From assembly GCF_947501905.1 (NCBI RefSeq), contig NZ_CANMXL010000008.1, positions 1 through 41,672 on the forward strand: DNA of 41,672 bases. The letters run 5' to 3'. The notes beneath the pieces were generated by a model that did no database searches, had not been told where the DNA came from, and saw nothing but the letters and a program-made list of their open reading frames with translations. The stretch comes from an uncultured Winogradskyella sp. (lineage in GTDB: Bacteria; Bacteroidota; Bacteroidia; Flavobacteriales; Flavobacteriaceae). Below, in pieces: positions 26,598 through 35,089 of this stretch (position 1 is its first letter; each line of letters opens with the position of its first letter). The translations under genes and the position numbers were made by a program.

Positions 26598-27203
26598 TTA
26601 TAAACGTTCGCTAATTATGGTTTTTACAATATCAACCGCAACGGTATTGTATTTATTGTTTGGGATAATAATATCTGCATACTCTTTCATAGGTTCAATA
26701 AACTGCTCGTGCATTGGTTTTAAGGTGTTTTGATACCTAGTCAACACTTCGTCTATATCACGACCACGTTCGCTGATGTCTCTTTTAAGACGTCTAATTA
26801 AACGTTCGTCACTATCTGCGTGAACAAATATCTTTATATCGAATAATTCTCTAATTTCTGGATTTGTAAGAATCAAAATGCCTTCTACAATAACAACTTT
26901 TCTTGGTTTTGTTAAAATGGTATCACCAGTCCTATTATGCTTAACAAATGAATATACAGGTTGCTCAATAGATTTATTTTTTTTTAAATCATTAAGATGG
27001 CTAACTAATAAATCAAAATCTATTGATCTTGGGTGATCAAAATTAATTTTTACCCGCTCTTCATAACTTAAATGCGAGGTTTCTTTGTAATAAGAATCTT
27101 GAGATATAACTACAACTTCTCCTTCAGGTAGTTCATCAATTATAGTATTAACAACTGTTGTTTTACCACATCCGGTACCTCCAGCAATTCCGATTATTAG
27201 CAT
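26598..27203 (-). CDS. udk: Uridine kinase
   Basis: This 201-residue enzyme phosphorylates uridine and cytidine in pyrimidine salvage. The P-loop is GGTGCGKT at residues 8-15. The substrate region follows with SQDSYYKETSHLSYEER and NFDHPRSIDFDLL. The lid and catalytic Arg region is ERLIRRLKRDISERGRDIDE. The length is typical. It is the first gene of the run through ftsB and the mutase, and a -7 promoter element lies in the 47-bp gap before it. Confidence 0.95.
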   Translation of the reverse strand: MLIIGIAGGTGCGKTTVVNTIIDELPEGEVVVISQDSYYKETSHLSYEERVKINFDHPRSIDFDLLVSHLNDLKKNKSIEQPVYSFVKHNRTGDTILTKPRKVVIVEGILILTNPEIRELFDIKIFVHADSDERLIRRLKRDISERGRDIDEVLTRYQNTLKPMHEQFIEPMKEYADIIIPNNKYNTVAVDIVKTIISERL

Positions 27204-27231
27204 TTATTGGCTTAGTTTTCGTTTTAAGGTA

Positions 27232-27239
27232 CAAAGTTA
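27232..27239 (-). promoter_or_regulatory. -7 promoter element for udk
   Basis: On the minus strand these bases read TAACTTTG, matching TAnnTTTG, 28 bp before the ATG. No -33 TTG is found at the right distance, where the neighbouring cytochrome gene ends. Confidence 0.4.
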
Positions 27240-27250
27240 GCTAAATAAGC

Positions 27251-27709
27251 TTATTTTTTGATGAGATTTGCGACTTCTTCTTCTGAAATCATTTTGCCAA
27301 AATCATTCCCCCAACTATTATTAATATAATTCATGACATCAGCAATTTCATCATTGCCAAGCCCAAGCGGTGCCATGTAGCTATTATAGGTTTCTCCGTT
27401 AACAACGATTTCTCCTTTCATACCTTTTTTTAATCCAAGAATACTTTCTTCTTGGTTATCTTTTAGGTAATCTGAATTTGCTAAAGGAGGAAATGCCTTT
27501 GGAACACCTTTGCCATTATCTAGATGACAAACAACACACATATCTTTGTATATGACTTTGCCAGTTTTGATACTTTTTTCCAAAGGAGATAGTTCTTTTA
27601 AAGCTTTTGGCTGTTCTTTTTTACTATAACTTACATCCGCTTTTTTATCATTACAGCTTGTGAAAACTAAACCTATTATTAGAAAAAGCAATATTAATTT
27701 TGTGCTCAT
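27251..27709 (-). CDS. Lipoprotein cytochrome c
   Basis: This 152-residue protein has the lipoprotein signal MSTKLILLFLIIGLVFTSC, Cys 19 being lipidated. It contains one heme site, CVVCH at residues 58-62, and a likely axial Met112 in NSYMAPLG, a single class I cytochrome domain. It should carry electrons in the periplasm. Its gene follows the PQQ-type sugar dehydrogenase after 4 bp, so it is the probable electron acceptor for that enzyme. Confidence 0.9.
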   Translation of the reverse strand: MSTKLILLFLIIGLVFTSCNDKKADVSYSKKEQPKALKELSPLEKSIKTGKVIYKDMCVVCHLDNGKGVPKAFPPLANSDYLKDNQEESILGLKKGMKGEIVVNGETYNSYMAPLGLGNDEIADVMNYINNSWGNDFGKMISEEEVANLIKK

Positions 27710-27713
27710 ATGT

Positions 27714-28898
27714 TTATGAATTAGGGACTATTTTTACAATACCTACATTTTCTAATGCTACATAAATAAAACCATCAGGGCCTTGTTTCACATCTCTTAC
27801 ACGTCCCATACCTTCTAATAATTTTTCACGCTTAGTGACTTTATTGTTTTTGATAACTAAACGTTCTAAGTATTCAAATTTTAAGGATCCTACGAGTAAA
27901 TTACCTTCCCAATCTGGATATTTTTCTGAAGTCACAAAATCCATTCCGCTAGGAGCAATTGATGGTACCCAATAGAATAAAGGTTGTTGCATACCTTCTT
28001 TTGCAGTAATATCTGTAAATCTTGTACCGCTATAGTTTACACCATAACTAATCACAGGCCATCCAAAGTTTTTTCCTTTTTGTACAACATTAATCTCATC
28101 ACCACCCTTTGGGCCATGCTCATGTACCCATATCTTTCCTGTTTTTGGATGTTTAGCCATACCTTGTGGGTTTCTGTGACCATAGCTGAATATTGCTGTT
28201 TTAGCATTGACTTCGTTAACAAAAGGATTGTCTTTTGGGATTGAACCATCATCATTTAATCTATAGACTTTTCCACAATCACGAGTAATATCTTGAGGAT
28301 TTTCATCTCTGTTACCCCGATCACCAATGGAGAAGTACAAATAACCATCATTGTCAAACTCAATACGAGAACCAAAGTGCTGACCACGACGAGAATTTGG
28401 ACCAGCTTTATAAAGGCGTTTTACATTGGTTAGTGTATTGCCTTCTAGCTTTGCTCTTAACAATGCAGTATTACCACCATTGCCATCACCATCTTCAGAG
28501 GCATGGGTAATATATAACCAACCATTGTTTTCATAGTCAGGATGTAATTCTATATCTAACAATCCGCCTTGCCCACGAACATATATGTCAGGTAAGCCTT
28601 CAATAAGTGTTTTTTTACCATCTTTAAAATGAATTAATTCACCTGCTTTTTCTGTAATTAACATTGACCCATCAGGTAAAAAAGCCATTCCCCAAGGAAT
28701 GTTTAAATCAGGAACTATAATTTTTGTTGAGTAGTTAATGTTTGCAGCAGCTTCAGCTTCTACAGAAGATTCTGTACCAACTTCTATTTGTGCTTCTATT
28801 TCTGTTACTGCAGCTGTTTCTGTTTTTTTATCTTGTTTTTGTCCGCAAGCTGTAAAGACAATACTCAAAGCAGCTATTAATAATTTTATCTGTTTCAT
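27714..28898 (-). CDS. PQQ-dependent sugar dehydrogenase, lipoprotein
   Basis: This 394-residue six-bladed propeller is of the soluble glucose/aldose dehydrogenase (YliI/GdhB) family. The signal ends in LSIVFTACGQ with the lipobox Cys at 18. Family motifs are IPWGMAFLPDGSMLITEKAG, GGLLDIELHPDYENNGWLYI, GHRNPQGMAKHPKTG and EHGPKGGDEINVV, the last contributing PQQ and calcium ligands. It oxidises an aldose in the periplasm; the natural sugar is unknown. PQQ synthesis genes are not in the window, so the cofactor may be imported. It forms a pair with the cytochrome c gene downstream. Confidence 0.9.
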   Translation of the reverse strand: MKQIKLLIAALSIVFTACGQKQDKKTETAAVTEIEAQIEVGTESSVEAEAAANINYSTKIIVPDLNIPWGMAFLPDGSMLITEKAGELIHFKDGKKTLIEGLPDIYVRGQGGLLDIELHPDYENNGWLYITHASEDGDGNGGNTALLRAKLEGNTLTNVKRLYKAGPNSRRGQHFGSRIEFDNDGYLYFSIGDRGNRDENPQDITRDCGKVYRLNDDGSIPKDNPFVNEVNAKTAIFSYGHRNPQGMAKHPKTGKIWVHEHGPKGGDEINVVQKGKNFGWPVISYGVNYSGTRFTDITAKEGMQQPLFYWVPSIAPSGMDFVTSEKYPDWEGNLLVGSLKFEYLERLVIKNNKVTKREKLLEGMGRVRDVKQGPDGFIYVALENVGIVKIVPNS

Positions 28899-28937
28899 GA
28901 TAAAGTGGTTTTACGATTTAAAGTTAGACATATTTGT

Positions 28938-31196
28938 TTAAAACATATAGTTAATATTTAATCCGGTATAATAATTAACAGGATTTCCAGGATAAAAATA
29001 GCGCGGTTGACTGCCTGCAAAACTACGAGCATTTATAAGGATTTGCGATGCATAATCTTCATCAAAAATATTATCTAAACCATAAAATATATTTAGAGTA
29101 AGTTTTTTTGAAAAGCTTTTCTGAAAACCAACTTTGATATTGGTGAGATTATAGCTATTGCTATATAAACTGTTGCTATCTGTTATAGGTTGTCGACCAA
29201 CATGTTGAAAATTAATATTACCATAAATACCAATCCTAGAATTAAAATCTAAACCAGCGTTTAAGATATCTGAAGGTACACCTGTTAAATCATTTCCGGA
29301 GAAATTATTTTCATCATCTATAAAATCTTCAAATTTGTAATTATTGAGACTATAGTTGAAAAATGCATTCAGTTTAAAGTTTTCATTCTCTATGAGGATT
29401 GAGCCTACCCCTAATTCTAAGCCGTCATGAAGTGTTTGGCCAGCATTAACACCTATAAATTGGTCCTGTGCAGTTCGTCTAGCTACTAATAAATTTCTAA
29501 CATCCAATCTATATATGGCAAGATTAAATTGTAGCTTCTTATTTAAAAGAGTTCCCCGAGTACCAATTTCATAATTCCAACCGGTTTCTGGTTCAAGTTC
29601 AGTGTTTATTTGCCCATCAGGTAATAAGGTTTCTTCCAGCGAAATAGGAGAGAAGCCTTGACTAATACTAGAATATAGACTGATATTTTCGGTTGCTAAA
29701 TATAATAATCCAATTTTAGGAGAAAAAATACCATCAAACTCAAAAGTTCCTGATTGGTCAGGATTGGTATCAGATACAGGAAAACGATCTTCTAAATCAT
29801 AAGATGTTTGGTTATAATTTAGTCCAGCAACTAATGTGGTTTTATTTGACAACTCGTAATTTATTTCAAAAAACAAATTGTAATAGTTTCTATCTTCTTT
29901 AAAATTGGATAATTCATTGCCCTCTACACTTCCTGTACCTTCTGGGAAATCTTGATATAGGTTTTGAAAGGTTTTAGAACTGTAATTGTCTTTAAAATAT
30001 TCACCGCCTATAGTATAGTTAAGAGTTTTTTGAAAAAGCTGAATATTGCCTAATAGACGACTCCTTATACCATATGCAAATGTGTTTTCATCTAAAATAT
30101 TGAAAGGCCTAGGTTCATAACCATTTCTAAATGATGTAAAAACACTAGTCATTTGTTTTATGTTTTTATTGTATGAATGATTCCATGTCACACCAAAGAT
30201 ACCACGCTGAGAATCTTCAAAACCTTGTGCTTGACGCCATGTAAAAGCTGCGGCACTTGGATTATTTAAAAAAGTATCTTCATTTATTGAGCTTGGAATA
30301 AAGGCTTTTAAATCGACATAACTTCCCAGAAAAGTCAATTCATTCTTTTCATTTATAAAATGATTAGAAGTCAATGTAAAAGTCTGTCTCTCATAATTGT
30401 TGTTGTCTCTATAGCCATCAGAATTAGTATTGCTATATACTCCTCTAAAACTATGTTTTGTCGTTCCGTGGTTAAAATTTAAAGTAGATTTTAAAAGACC
30501 GAAAGAGCCAAAAGAAAATTCTGAACTAACAGAAGTCTCATTTAAATTTGCGTTTGTTGGTGTAAGCTGAATTGAGCCTCCTAAACCAGCGCCGTAAATA
30601 CTTGAAGTTGCACCCTTAGTAATGTTTATTTGCGAAATTGTGTTGAGTTCAAAATCTTCGATATTAGTTTCGCCACTACCATTTGTCAATGGAATATCTT
30701 TAAAATAGGCTCTTATTTTTGAAGTTCCGAAAAGATTACGAGAACCAATACCTCTTATAGTTAATCTGTTGGTGTTTAAAGCACCGCTTTGCATATAGAG
30801 ACCAGGAGTTCGGTTAAGAACTTGCGCTATATTTATATCATTACCTAATTCAATATCTTTTTTTGTTAGAATTTCGGTAGTTGTTACTACTCTTTTAAGT
30901 GTTTTAGGTATATGGTTGGCATCAATAATAACTTCATTTAATTCTGAGGGCTTTAAAGTCATCTGAATGATTAAGTAATCTTCTGATTCAATGTTTTTGA
31001 CAATTTTTAAATAGCCTAGGTGTTCAAAAGTATAAGAACCTTTTCTTTCTACTTGGAAGTGCCCATCTGAATTTGAATAGCTTTTAGAATTATCAGATGA
31101 AATAACACTAACATTTGGTATGGCTACTCCTGTTTGACTATCAATTATCTTTCCTTTTATCTGAGATAGTAGAGCTAAACTATAACAAGAGAACAC
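28938..31196 (-). CDS. TonB-dependent outer membrane receptor with carboxypeptidase-like domain
   Basis: This receptor, 752 residues from the GTG at 31196, imports a ligand using TonB energy. It has a carboxypeptidase-D-like regulatory domain at the start (IKGKIIDSQTGVAIPNVSV), a plug with DINIAQVLNRTPGLYMQSGA and LTIRGIGSRN, and a beta barrel ending in an aromatic strand (YYTGLNINYMF). The GTG start gives an incomplete signal peptide. In-frame codons from ATA at 31215-31217 supply MKHILAIVFSCYSLALLSQ if read as Met, a normal signal. It lies 39 bp before the sugar dehydrogenase gene. The substrate is unknown; PQQ or a metal are possibilities only. Confidence 0.9.
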   Translation of the reverse strand: MFSCYSLALLSQIKGKIIDSQTGVAIPNVSVISSDNSKSYSNSDGHFQVERKGSYTFEHLGYLKIVKNIESEDYLIIQMTLKPSELNEVIIDANHIPKTLKRVVTTTEILTKKDIELGNDINIAQVLNRTPGLYMQSGALNTNRLTIRGIGSRNLFGTSKIRAYFKDIPLTNGSGETNIEDFELNTISQINITKGATSSIYGAGLGGSIQLTPTNANLNETSVSSEFSFGSFGLLKSTLNFNHGTTKHSFRGVYSNTNSDGYRDNNNYERQTFTLTSNHFINEKNELTFLGSYVDLKAFIPSSINEDTFLNNPSAAAFTWRQAQGFEDSQRGIFGVTWNHSYNKNIKQMTSVFTSFRNGYEPRPFNILDENTFAYGIRSRLLGNIQLFQKTLNYTIGGEYFKDNYSSKTFQNLYQDFPEGTGSVEGNELSNFKEDRNYYNLFFEINYELSNKTTLVAGLNYNQTSYDLEDRFPVSDTNPDQSGTFEFDGIFSPKIGLLYLATENISLYSSISQGFSPISLEETLLPDGQINTELEPETGWNYEIGTRGTLLNKKLQFNLAIYRLDVRNLLVARRTAQDQFIGVNAGQTLHDGLELGVGSILIENENFKLNAFFNYSLNNYKFEDFIDDENNFSGNDLTGVPSDILNAGLDFNSRIGIYGNINFQHVGRQPITDSNSLYSNSYNLTNIKVGFQKSFSKKLTLNIFYGLDNIFDEDYASQILINARSFAGSQPRYFYPGNPVNYYTGLNINYMF

Positions 31197-31333
31197 TATT
31201 GCTAGAATATGCTTTATTACGAAATTTGGTTTATGCTTGATGGTGGTTAGGTTTTAATTGTTACAAAATAACAGATATAAATTGCGATGTCTTCTAAATT
31301 ATTTGTTAAGGTTAAATAGTTTTGAAAACTTAT

Positions 31334-31363
31334 TTGGTAAACCTTGTATTTTACCTATATTTG
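31334..31363 (+). promoter_or_regulatory. Promoter of tRNA-Pro
   Basis: TTG at 31334-31336 and TATATTTG at 31356-31363 are separated by 19 nt. This matches the Bacteroidota consensus TTG-N17-23-TAnnTTTG in both sequence and spacing. The tRNA begins 22 bp further on. Confidence 0.7.
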
Positions 31364-31385
31364 CACTCCTAAAATGGTAACTATT

Positions 31386-31460
31386 CGGGGTGTAGCGTAG
31401 CCCGGTTATCGCGCCACGTTTGGGACGTGGAGGCCGCAGGTTCGAATCCTGCCACCCCGA
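31386..31460 (+). tRNA. tRNA-Pro (anticodon TGG)
   Basis: The acceptor arms CGGGGTG and CACCCCG pair fully, and A at 31460 is the discriminator. The anticodon stem CCACG/CGTGG encloses the loop TTTGGGA, with TGG at 31421-31423 reading CCA codons. The T arm is GCAGG-TTCGAAT-CCTGC. The CCA end is not encoded. Confidence 0.97.
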
Positions 31461-31463
31461 CAA

Positions 31464-31491
31464 AAAAAGCTCAGTGAAGACTGAGCTTTTT
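31464..31491. terminator. Bidirectional terminator after tRNA-Pro
   Basis: AAAAAGCTCAGT and ACTGAGCTTTTT form a 12-bp stem around GAAG. It follows the tRNA by 3 bp and is also 30 bp past the stop of the convergent lipoprotein gene. Confidence 0.88.
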
Positions 31492-31521
31492 ATTTGTTGA
31501 AATTTTAATAAAATTTAGGTT

Positions 31522-32001
31522 TTATTCATTAATACGTTTATAGTTTTCTGAATAAACCATATTGCCTTCTTCATCTATTTGTATCTGACTAAATGTATTT
31601 TGCGTAAGCACTAGTCTATATTTAAACTCTTGTTGTTCTGCTATAACTTTATTCATTACGCTAGAGCCATATTCCATTTTTTCTGTAAGCGTTGAATCTG
31701 TTGCGGTATAACTTCCATAGCCAAACCATTCAATAGAATCTGTTGGTACTAGTTTACTCCACATGACTTTGTCTTTATTAAACATTTTTACTTGTCTGTA
31801 GCCTATGTTTGTTTTAAAAGAGTCCGTCAATACATTGTCTTTGTAATTATAAAAGCCAACCATTTCCCAATTACCTTCAATAGAAAGTTGTTCAATGTTA
31901 TTTAATTCAGATACTTCTTTAGAGATTGGTATTGCAGACTTGTTGTTAGTACATGACATTACAAAAAGTAGAAGTAGTAAGTTGTAAATTGTTGTTTTCA
32001 T
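31522..32001 (-). CDS. Lipocalin-like lipoprotein
   Basis: This is 159 residues from the ATG at 32001. An ATG at 32028 would add nine residues in front of a complete signal, so I reject it. The signal is MKTTIYNLLLLLFVMSC with lipid-bearing Cys 17. The mature part contains SIEGNWEMVGFYNYKDN, then an antiparallel strand pattern ending with NMVYSENYKRINE. This is the lipocalin-like layout also seen at 5187-5609. The ligand is unknown. It is a single-gene unit convergent with tRNA-Pro and divergent from trxB. Confidence 0.7.
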   Translation of the reverse strand: MKTTIYNLLLLLFVMSCTNNKSAIPISKEVSELNNIEQLSIEGNWEMVGFYNYKDNVLTDSFKTNIGYRQVKMFNKDKVMWSKLVPTDSIEWFGYGSYTATDSTLTEKMEYGSSVMNKVIAEQQEFKYRLVLTQNTFSQIQIDEEGNMVYSENYKRINE

Positions 32002-32133
32002 AGCGAGTAGGTTTGAGTGGTTTAACACTCAATAAGTTACAAAAAATAATGATCGGTTTTTAAGTCATAAGATTTATGAATAAAACCATTGTTTCTGTTG
32101 ATAACTTCTATGTAAGGTTTTGCCTAAAAAAAC

Positions 32134-32141
32134 TACTTTTG
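32134..32141 (+). promoter_or_regulatory. -7 promoter element for trxB
   Basis: TACTTTTG matches TAnnTTTG. The nearest TTG upstream is 11 nt away, too close for a standard -33. The position favours the trxB start at 32164 over that at 32152. Confidence 0.4.
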
Positions 32142-32163
32142 CTTTGATTAAATGAATACAATT

Positions 32164-33147
32164 ATGTCAGATACTATAGAAAGAGTAAAATGCCTAATTA
32201 TTGGCTCTGGACCTGCAGGTTATACTGCCGCGATTTATGCTGCAAGAGCAAATATGGCTCCAGTTTTATATCAAGGTGAGCAGCCTGGTGGTCAGTTAAC
32301 CACAACTAATGATGTCGAAAACTTCCCAGGATATCCAGATGGAATTACAGGCCCGGAAATGATGATACAGTTACAGAAACAAGCGGAGCGTTTTGGAACA
32401 GATGTGCGTCATGGTTGGATTACTAAAGTTGACTTTTCAGGTGATATTCATAAAGTATGGATAAATGGTGAAAAAGAAATGCATGCAGATACTATTATAA
32501 TTTCTACAGGAGCTTCAGCCAAATATCTAGGATTACCTTCTGAACAAAAGTATTTAGAATTAGGTGGAGGTGTTTCTGCATGTGCTGTTTGTGATGGTTT
32601 CTTTTATAGAAATCAAGAAACTGTTATTGTAGGCGCAGGAGATTCAGCTTGTGAAGAAGCACATTATCTATCTAAGTTGTGTAAAAAAGTAACAATGCTA
32701 GTTCGTAGAGATGAATTTAGAGCTTCAAAAATTATGGCTGCTCGTGTTAAGAACACTGAAAATATTGAGATTCTTTTTAATACTGAAACAGAAGAGGTGT
32801 TAGGAGATGGTCAAGTTGTTACTGGAGTGAGAGTAAAAAATAATATTTCAGGAGATGTACATGATATTCCAGCAACAGGATTCTTTGTTGCAATTGGTCA
32901 TAAACCAAATACAGATATCTTTAAAGATTATTTAGATTTAGACGAAACTGGTTACATTATCAATGCTGTTCCAGGAACTAGCAAAACTAATGTCGAAGGC
33001 GTTTTTGTTAGTGGAGATGCCGCTGACCATGTTTATAGACAAGCAATTACTGCTGCTGGAACAGGTTGTATGGCTGCTCTAGATGCCGAACGTTACTTAG
33101 CAGCTAAAGATTCTTCTTTTGAAGTTGCTACATCGACTTATAACTAA
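32164..33147 (+). CDS. trxB: Thioredoxin-disulfide reductase
   Basis: This is 327 residues from ATG 32164 (MSDTIERVKC); an in-frame ATG at 32152 adds four. The flavoenzyme passes electrons from NADPH to thioredoxin. The FAD motif is IIGSGPAGYTAAIYAARAN, and the redox pair is CAVC, Cys140 and Cys143, in SACAVCDGFF. The NADPH site is IVGAGDSACEEAHYLS. The closing FAD contact is VFVSGDAADHVYRQAITAAG. The length is normal. It is transcribed alone, with a divergent lipoprotein gene upstream and a terminator shared with a convergent gene downstream. Confidence 0.96.
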   Translation: MSDTIERVKCLIIGSGPAGYTAAIYAARANMAPVLYQGEQPGGQLTTTNDVENFPGYPDGITGPEMMIQLQKQAERFGTDVRHGWITKVDFSGDIHKVWINGEKEMHADTIIISTGASAKYLGLPSEQKYLELGGGVSACAVCDGFFYRNQETVIVGAGDSACEEAHYLSKLCKKVTMLVRRDEFRASKIMAARVKNTENIEILFNTETEEVLGDGQVVTGVRVKNNISGDVHDIPATGFFVAIGHKPNTDIFKDYLDLDETGYIINAVPGTSKTNVEGVFVSGDAADHVYRQAITAAGTGCMAALDAERYLAAKDSSFEVATSTYN

Positions 33148-33163
33148 GAATGTTATTACATAT

Positions 33164-33196
33164 AAAAAAAGCCGAAGATAATCTTCGGCTTTTTTT
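33164..33196. terminator. Bidirectional terminator between trxB and the DUF2807 gene
   Basis: Seven A, then GCCGAAGAT, one A, ATCTTCGGC, then seven T: a symmetric hairpin. It serves trxB on the plus strand and the convergent gene that ends at 33195. Confidence 0.9.
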
Positions 33197-34037
33197 ATAG
33201 TTTCTTTTTTTGAAGTTTCGCAGTATCCGTAAATAGTTCTAACTCTATTTTGGGTTCGCCATAGATATAAGTTTCACTATTGCCCGAAGCATTAAGCTTT
33301 AAAGATGTTAAGATATTTAAAGTAGCATCACTATTACTTTCTATTAAAAGATTAGCGTCTTTAATAGTGTAATTTTTTCCAGTAAAATTAGCTGAATTAT
33401 CAAAACGTAATATTGCATTTTCTGCATCACCTTCTATAGAAGCATCAGCGCTTTGGTAGAGGTCAAAAGATGAAATTTTCCCACTAACAAGAGCGTCAAG
33501 TTTACTATTATCACTCATTATAAAAGATGTGCTATCTGCAACTACATTAAGTCTGCTTTTTGATTTATTACTAGCTGAGAAGCTAAAGCTATTGGACTTA
33601 ACGTTAAGGTAAGCTCTTGAGTTGTTTTCTGTTTTTAGTTTAAAATCATTAAGCTCCATAGACGTTAATGAGCGTAACTCAGCATTATCATAGAGTTCTA
33701 CTTCTTCAAGGGCATTACTATAGTTTACGGTGATAATTAGTTTCTTTTTAGAGGTAATGCGCTTATTTGTTGTGATATTTAAAACACCTGCACTTACATT
33801 AACATCAATAACCTCATGAAGGTTGTCATCTGCTTCAATTTCTACAGAGGCTTTACTATTATAGGCGATTTTTACATCAAAATTATTTTTGATGATTAAA
33901 GCATTAAAATCATCAATGTAGGTTTGTTTGATAGTAACGTTCCTATTCCCTTTTATTTTTTCTTTTGATTGCGCATTGCCAAAATGCACAATTCCAAATG
34001 TTAGAAATAAAATGTATATGAGTTTGTATAGTTTCAT
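33195..34037 (-). CDS. DUF2807 (head GIN domain) secreted protein
   Basis: This is 280 residues from the ATG at 34037. In-frame ATGs at 34061 and 34043 would lengthen the signal. The signal peptide MKLYKLIYILFLTFGIVHFG is cleaved near NAQ-S. The rest is a right-handed beta-helix-type DUF2807 domain starting at NVTIKQTYIDDFNALIIKNN, with repeated short strands containing Asn and Ser turns. The domain is thought to act in the envelope, possibly as an adhesin. The exact role is unknown. It has a well-spaced promoter and is a unit separate from the related gene at 35090. Confidence 0.82.
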   Translation of the reverse strand: MKLYKLIYILFLTFGIVHFGNAQSKEKIKGNRNVTIKQTYIDDFNALIIKNNFDVKIAYNSKASVEIEADDNLHEVIDVNVSAGVLNITTNKRITSKKKLIITVNYSNALEEVELYDNAELRSLTSMELNDFKLKTENNSRAYLNVKSNSFSFSASNKSKSRLNVVADSTSFIMSDNSKLDALVSGKISSFDLYQSADASIEGDAENAILRFDNSANFTGKNYTIKDANLLIESNSDATLNILTSLKLNASGNSETYIYGEPKIELELFTDTAKLQKKKL

Positions 34038-34128
34038 AATCATTTGTTTTATAATAAACATCTACTGTAATTATACGCTTTTTTTGACGTTACAGATGTT
34101 TATTTCATTTTAAAATGTATTAGCTAAA

Positions 34129-34157
34129 CAAATATATGCAAAAACCATCCCAAACAA
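34129..34157 (-). promoter_or_regulatory. Promoter of the DUF2807 gene at 33195-34037
   Basis: On the minus strand TTG (34157-34155) and TATATTTG (34136-34129) are 18 nt apart, matching the Bacteroidota consensus. The -33 element lies inside the terminator-like hairpin of the gene upstream. Confidence 0.55.
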
Positions 34158-34176
34158 TATGATGTGTTTGAAATGG
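34145..34176 (-). terminator. Terminator after the TraB/TIKI-like gene
   Basis: CCAT..AAACA pairs with TGTTT..ATGG around a short loop, with a three-base internal mismatch. On the minus strand it is followed by five T (34144-34140). It lies 54 bp past the stop at 34230. Confidence 0.5.
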
Positions 34177-34229
34177 CTTTTGTTAACTGAATTGGTATTC
34201 AGTTTGGTTGGATTGGTTGTTGATTGACT

Positions 34230-35087
34230 TTAATATATAATACTTTTGATAGCATTCTCTATTCTTGGAGCGTGACTTGCCCCCATAGTTATAAATACAG
34301 TCTCTCCCATATTTACTTGTTCATATATAATATTTATCATGTGTTTGTTTCTTGCCAGATTTGAATCATTCCATATATCATGGAGGTATCCAGGATAACC
34401 ATAGCCCGATTTAAAGGTTCTCCAATCCAATTCTGGGAAGTCCACTCTCCATATACTATCAATTTCTTGCCATTTGGAAATTGAGTTTCTCAATTTTTTA
34501 TAATCTGTTCGCTCTTTTATTAATGCTTGTAAATTATCTTCATTTCTTTCTCCTTCAGGTAATTGAAAATAAGGTCTCAATGAATAAAACATAGCTAGTT
34601 TTTTTGCTGAATGCTTTTTTGATAGCATTTCAATTTCATCTTCTCGAGAAGGCTCCCAAGTATATAAATCTATATTGCTTTCTTTTGCTAATTGAGTAGT
34701 TAATCCACTTTCGCCATACTTTTTGATTGGGTTATGAATCCATTTAAAGAAAAAGCCTAATCGACCTTCTACCAATGCAAATGTTGGTTTATGTTCTTTC
34801 CAATAGTGTCTAATAGAGTCAAATTGACTATGGCTTGGATTGTTTATATGATTAGTTCCCACTACAATTACCTTTCCACCTGACTCCGAATTTTGTGTAA
34901 ATATATATGGTCGTCTATGTTCACTTGCTATCTTCATATAAGTCTCCATATCCATTATGGGACTAACTAGCTCAACTTCATTTTTTGTTTTGTAATAAGA
35001 TGGAGATTTCCATATAACATCAAAATAGAATAGTACTACAAATAATGAAATTAATAAAAGAATACTATAGATAACTCTTCGCGCCAT
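34230..35087 (-). CDS. TraB/TIKI-superfamily-like membrane-anchored protein
   Basis: This 285-residue protein has one N-terminal membrane helix (VIYSILLLISLFVVLFYF) and no lipobox. The extracytoplasmic part shows the superfamily pattern: VIVVGTNHINNPSHSQ (GxxH), ALVEGRLGFFF (conserved Glu), a YGESG turn, and near the end NLARNKHMINII followed by VFITMGASHAPR. TIKI and related members are metal-dependent proteases or esterases. Here activity is only inferred, and the assignment is from these motifs by eye. It follows a DUF2807 lipoprotein gene by 2 bp, so it is translated as part of the PadR-led run. Confidence 0.6.
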   Translation of the reverse strand: MARRVIYSILLLISLFVVLFYFDVIWKSPSYYKTKNEVELVSPIMDMETYMKIASEHRRPYIFTQNSESGGKVIVVGTNHINNPSHSQFDSIRHYWKEHKPTFALVEGRLGFFFKWIHNPIKKYGESGLTTQLAKESNIDLYTWEPSREDEIEMLSKKHSAKKLAMFYSLRPYFQLPEGERNEDNLQALIKERTDYKKLRNSISKWQEIDSIWRVDFPELDWRTFKSGYGYPGYLHDIWNDSNLARNKHMINIIYEQVNMGETVFITMGASHAPRIENAIKSIIY

Positions 35088-35089
35088 TA

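Noticed and set aside
27984..28244. 86-codon plus-strand ORF with several Cys
   Set aside because: It is antisense to the sugar dehydrogenase gene, whose motifs are clear.
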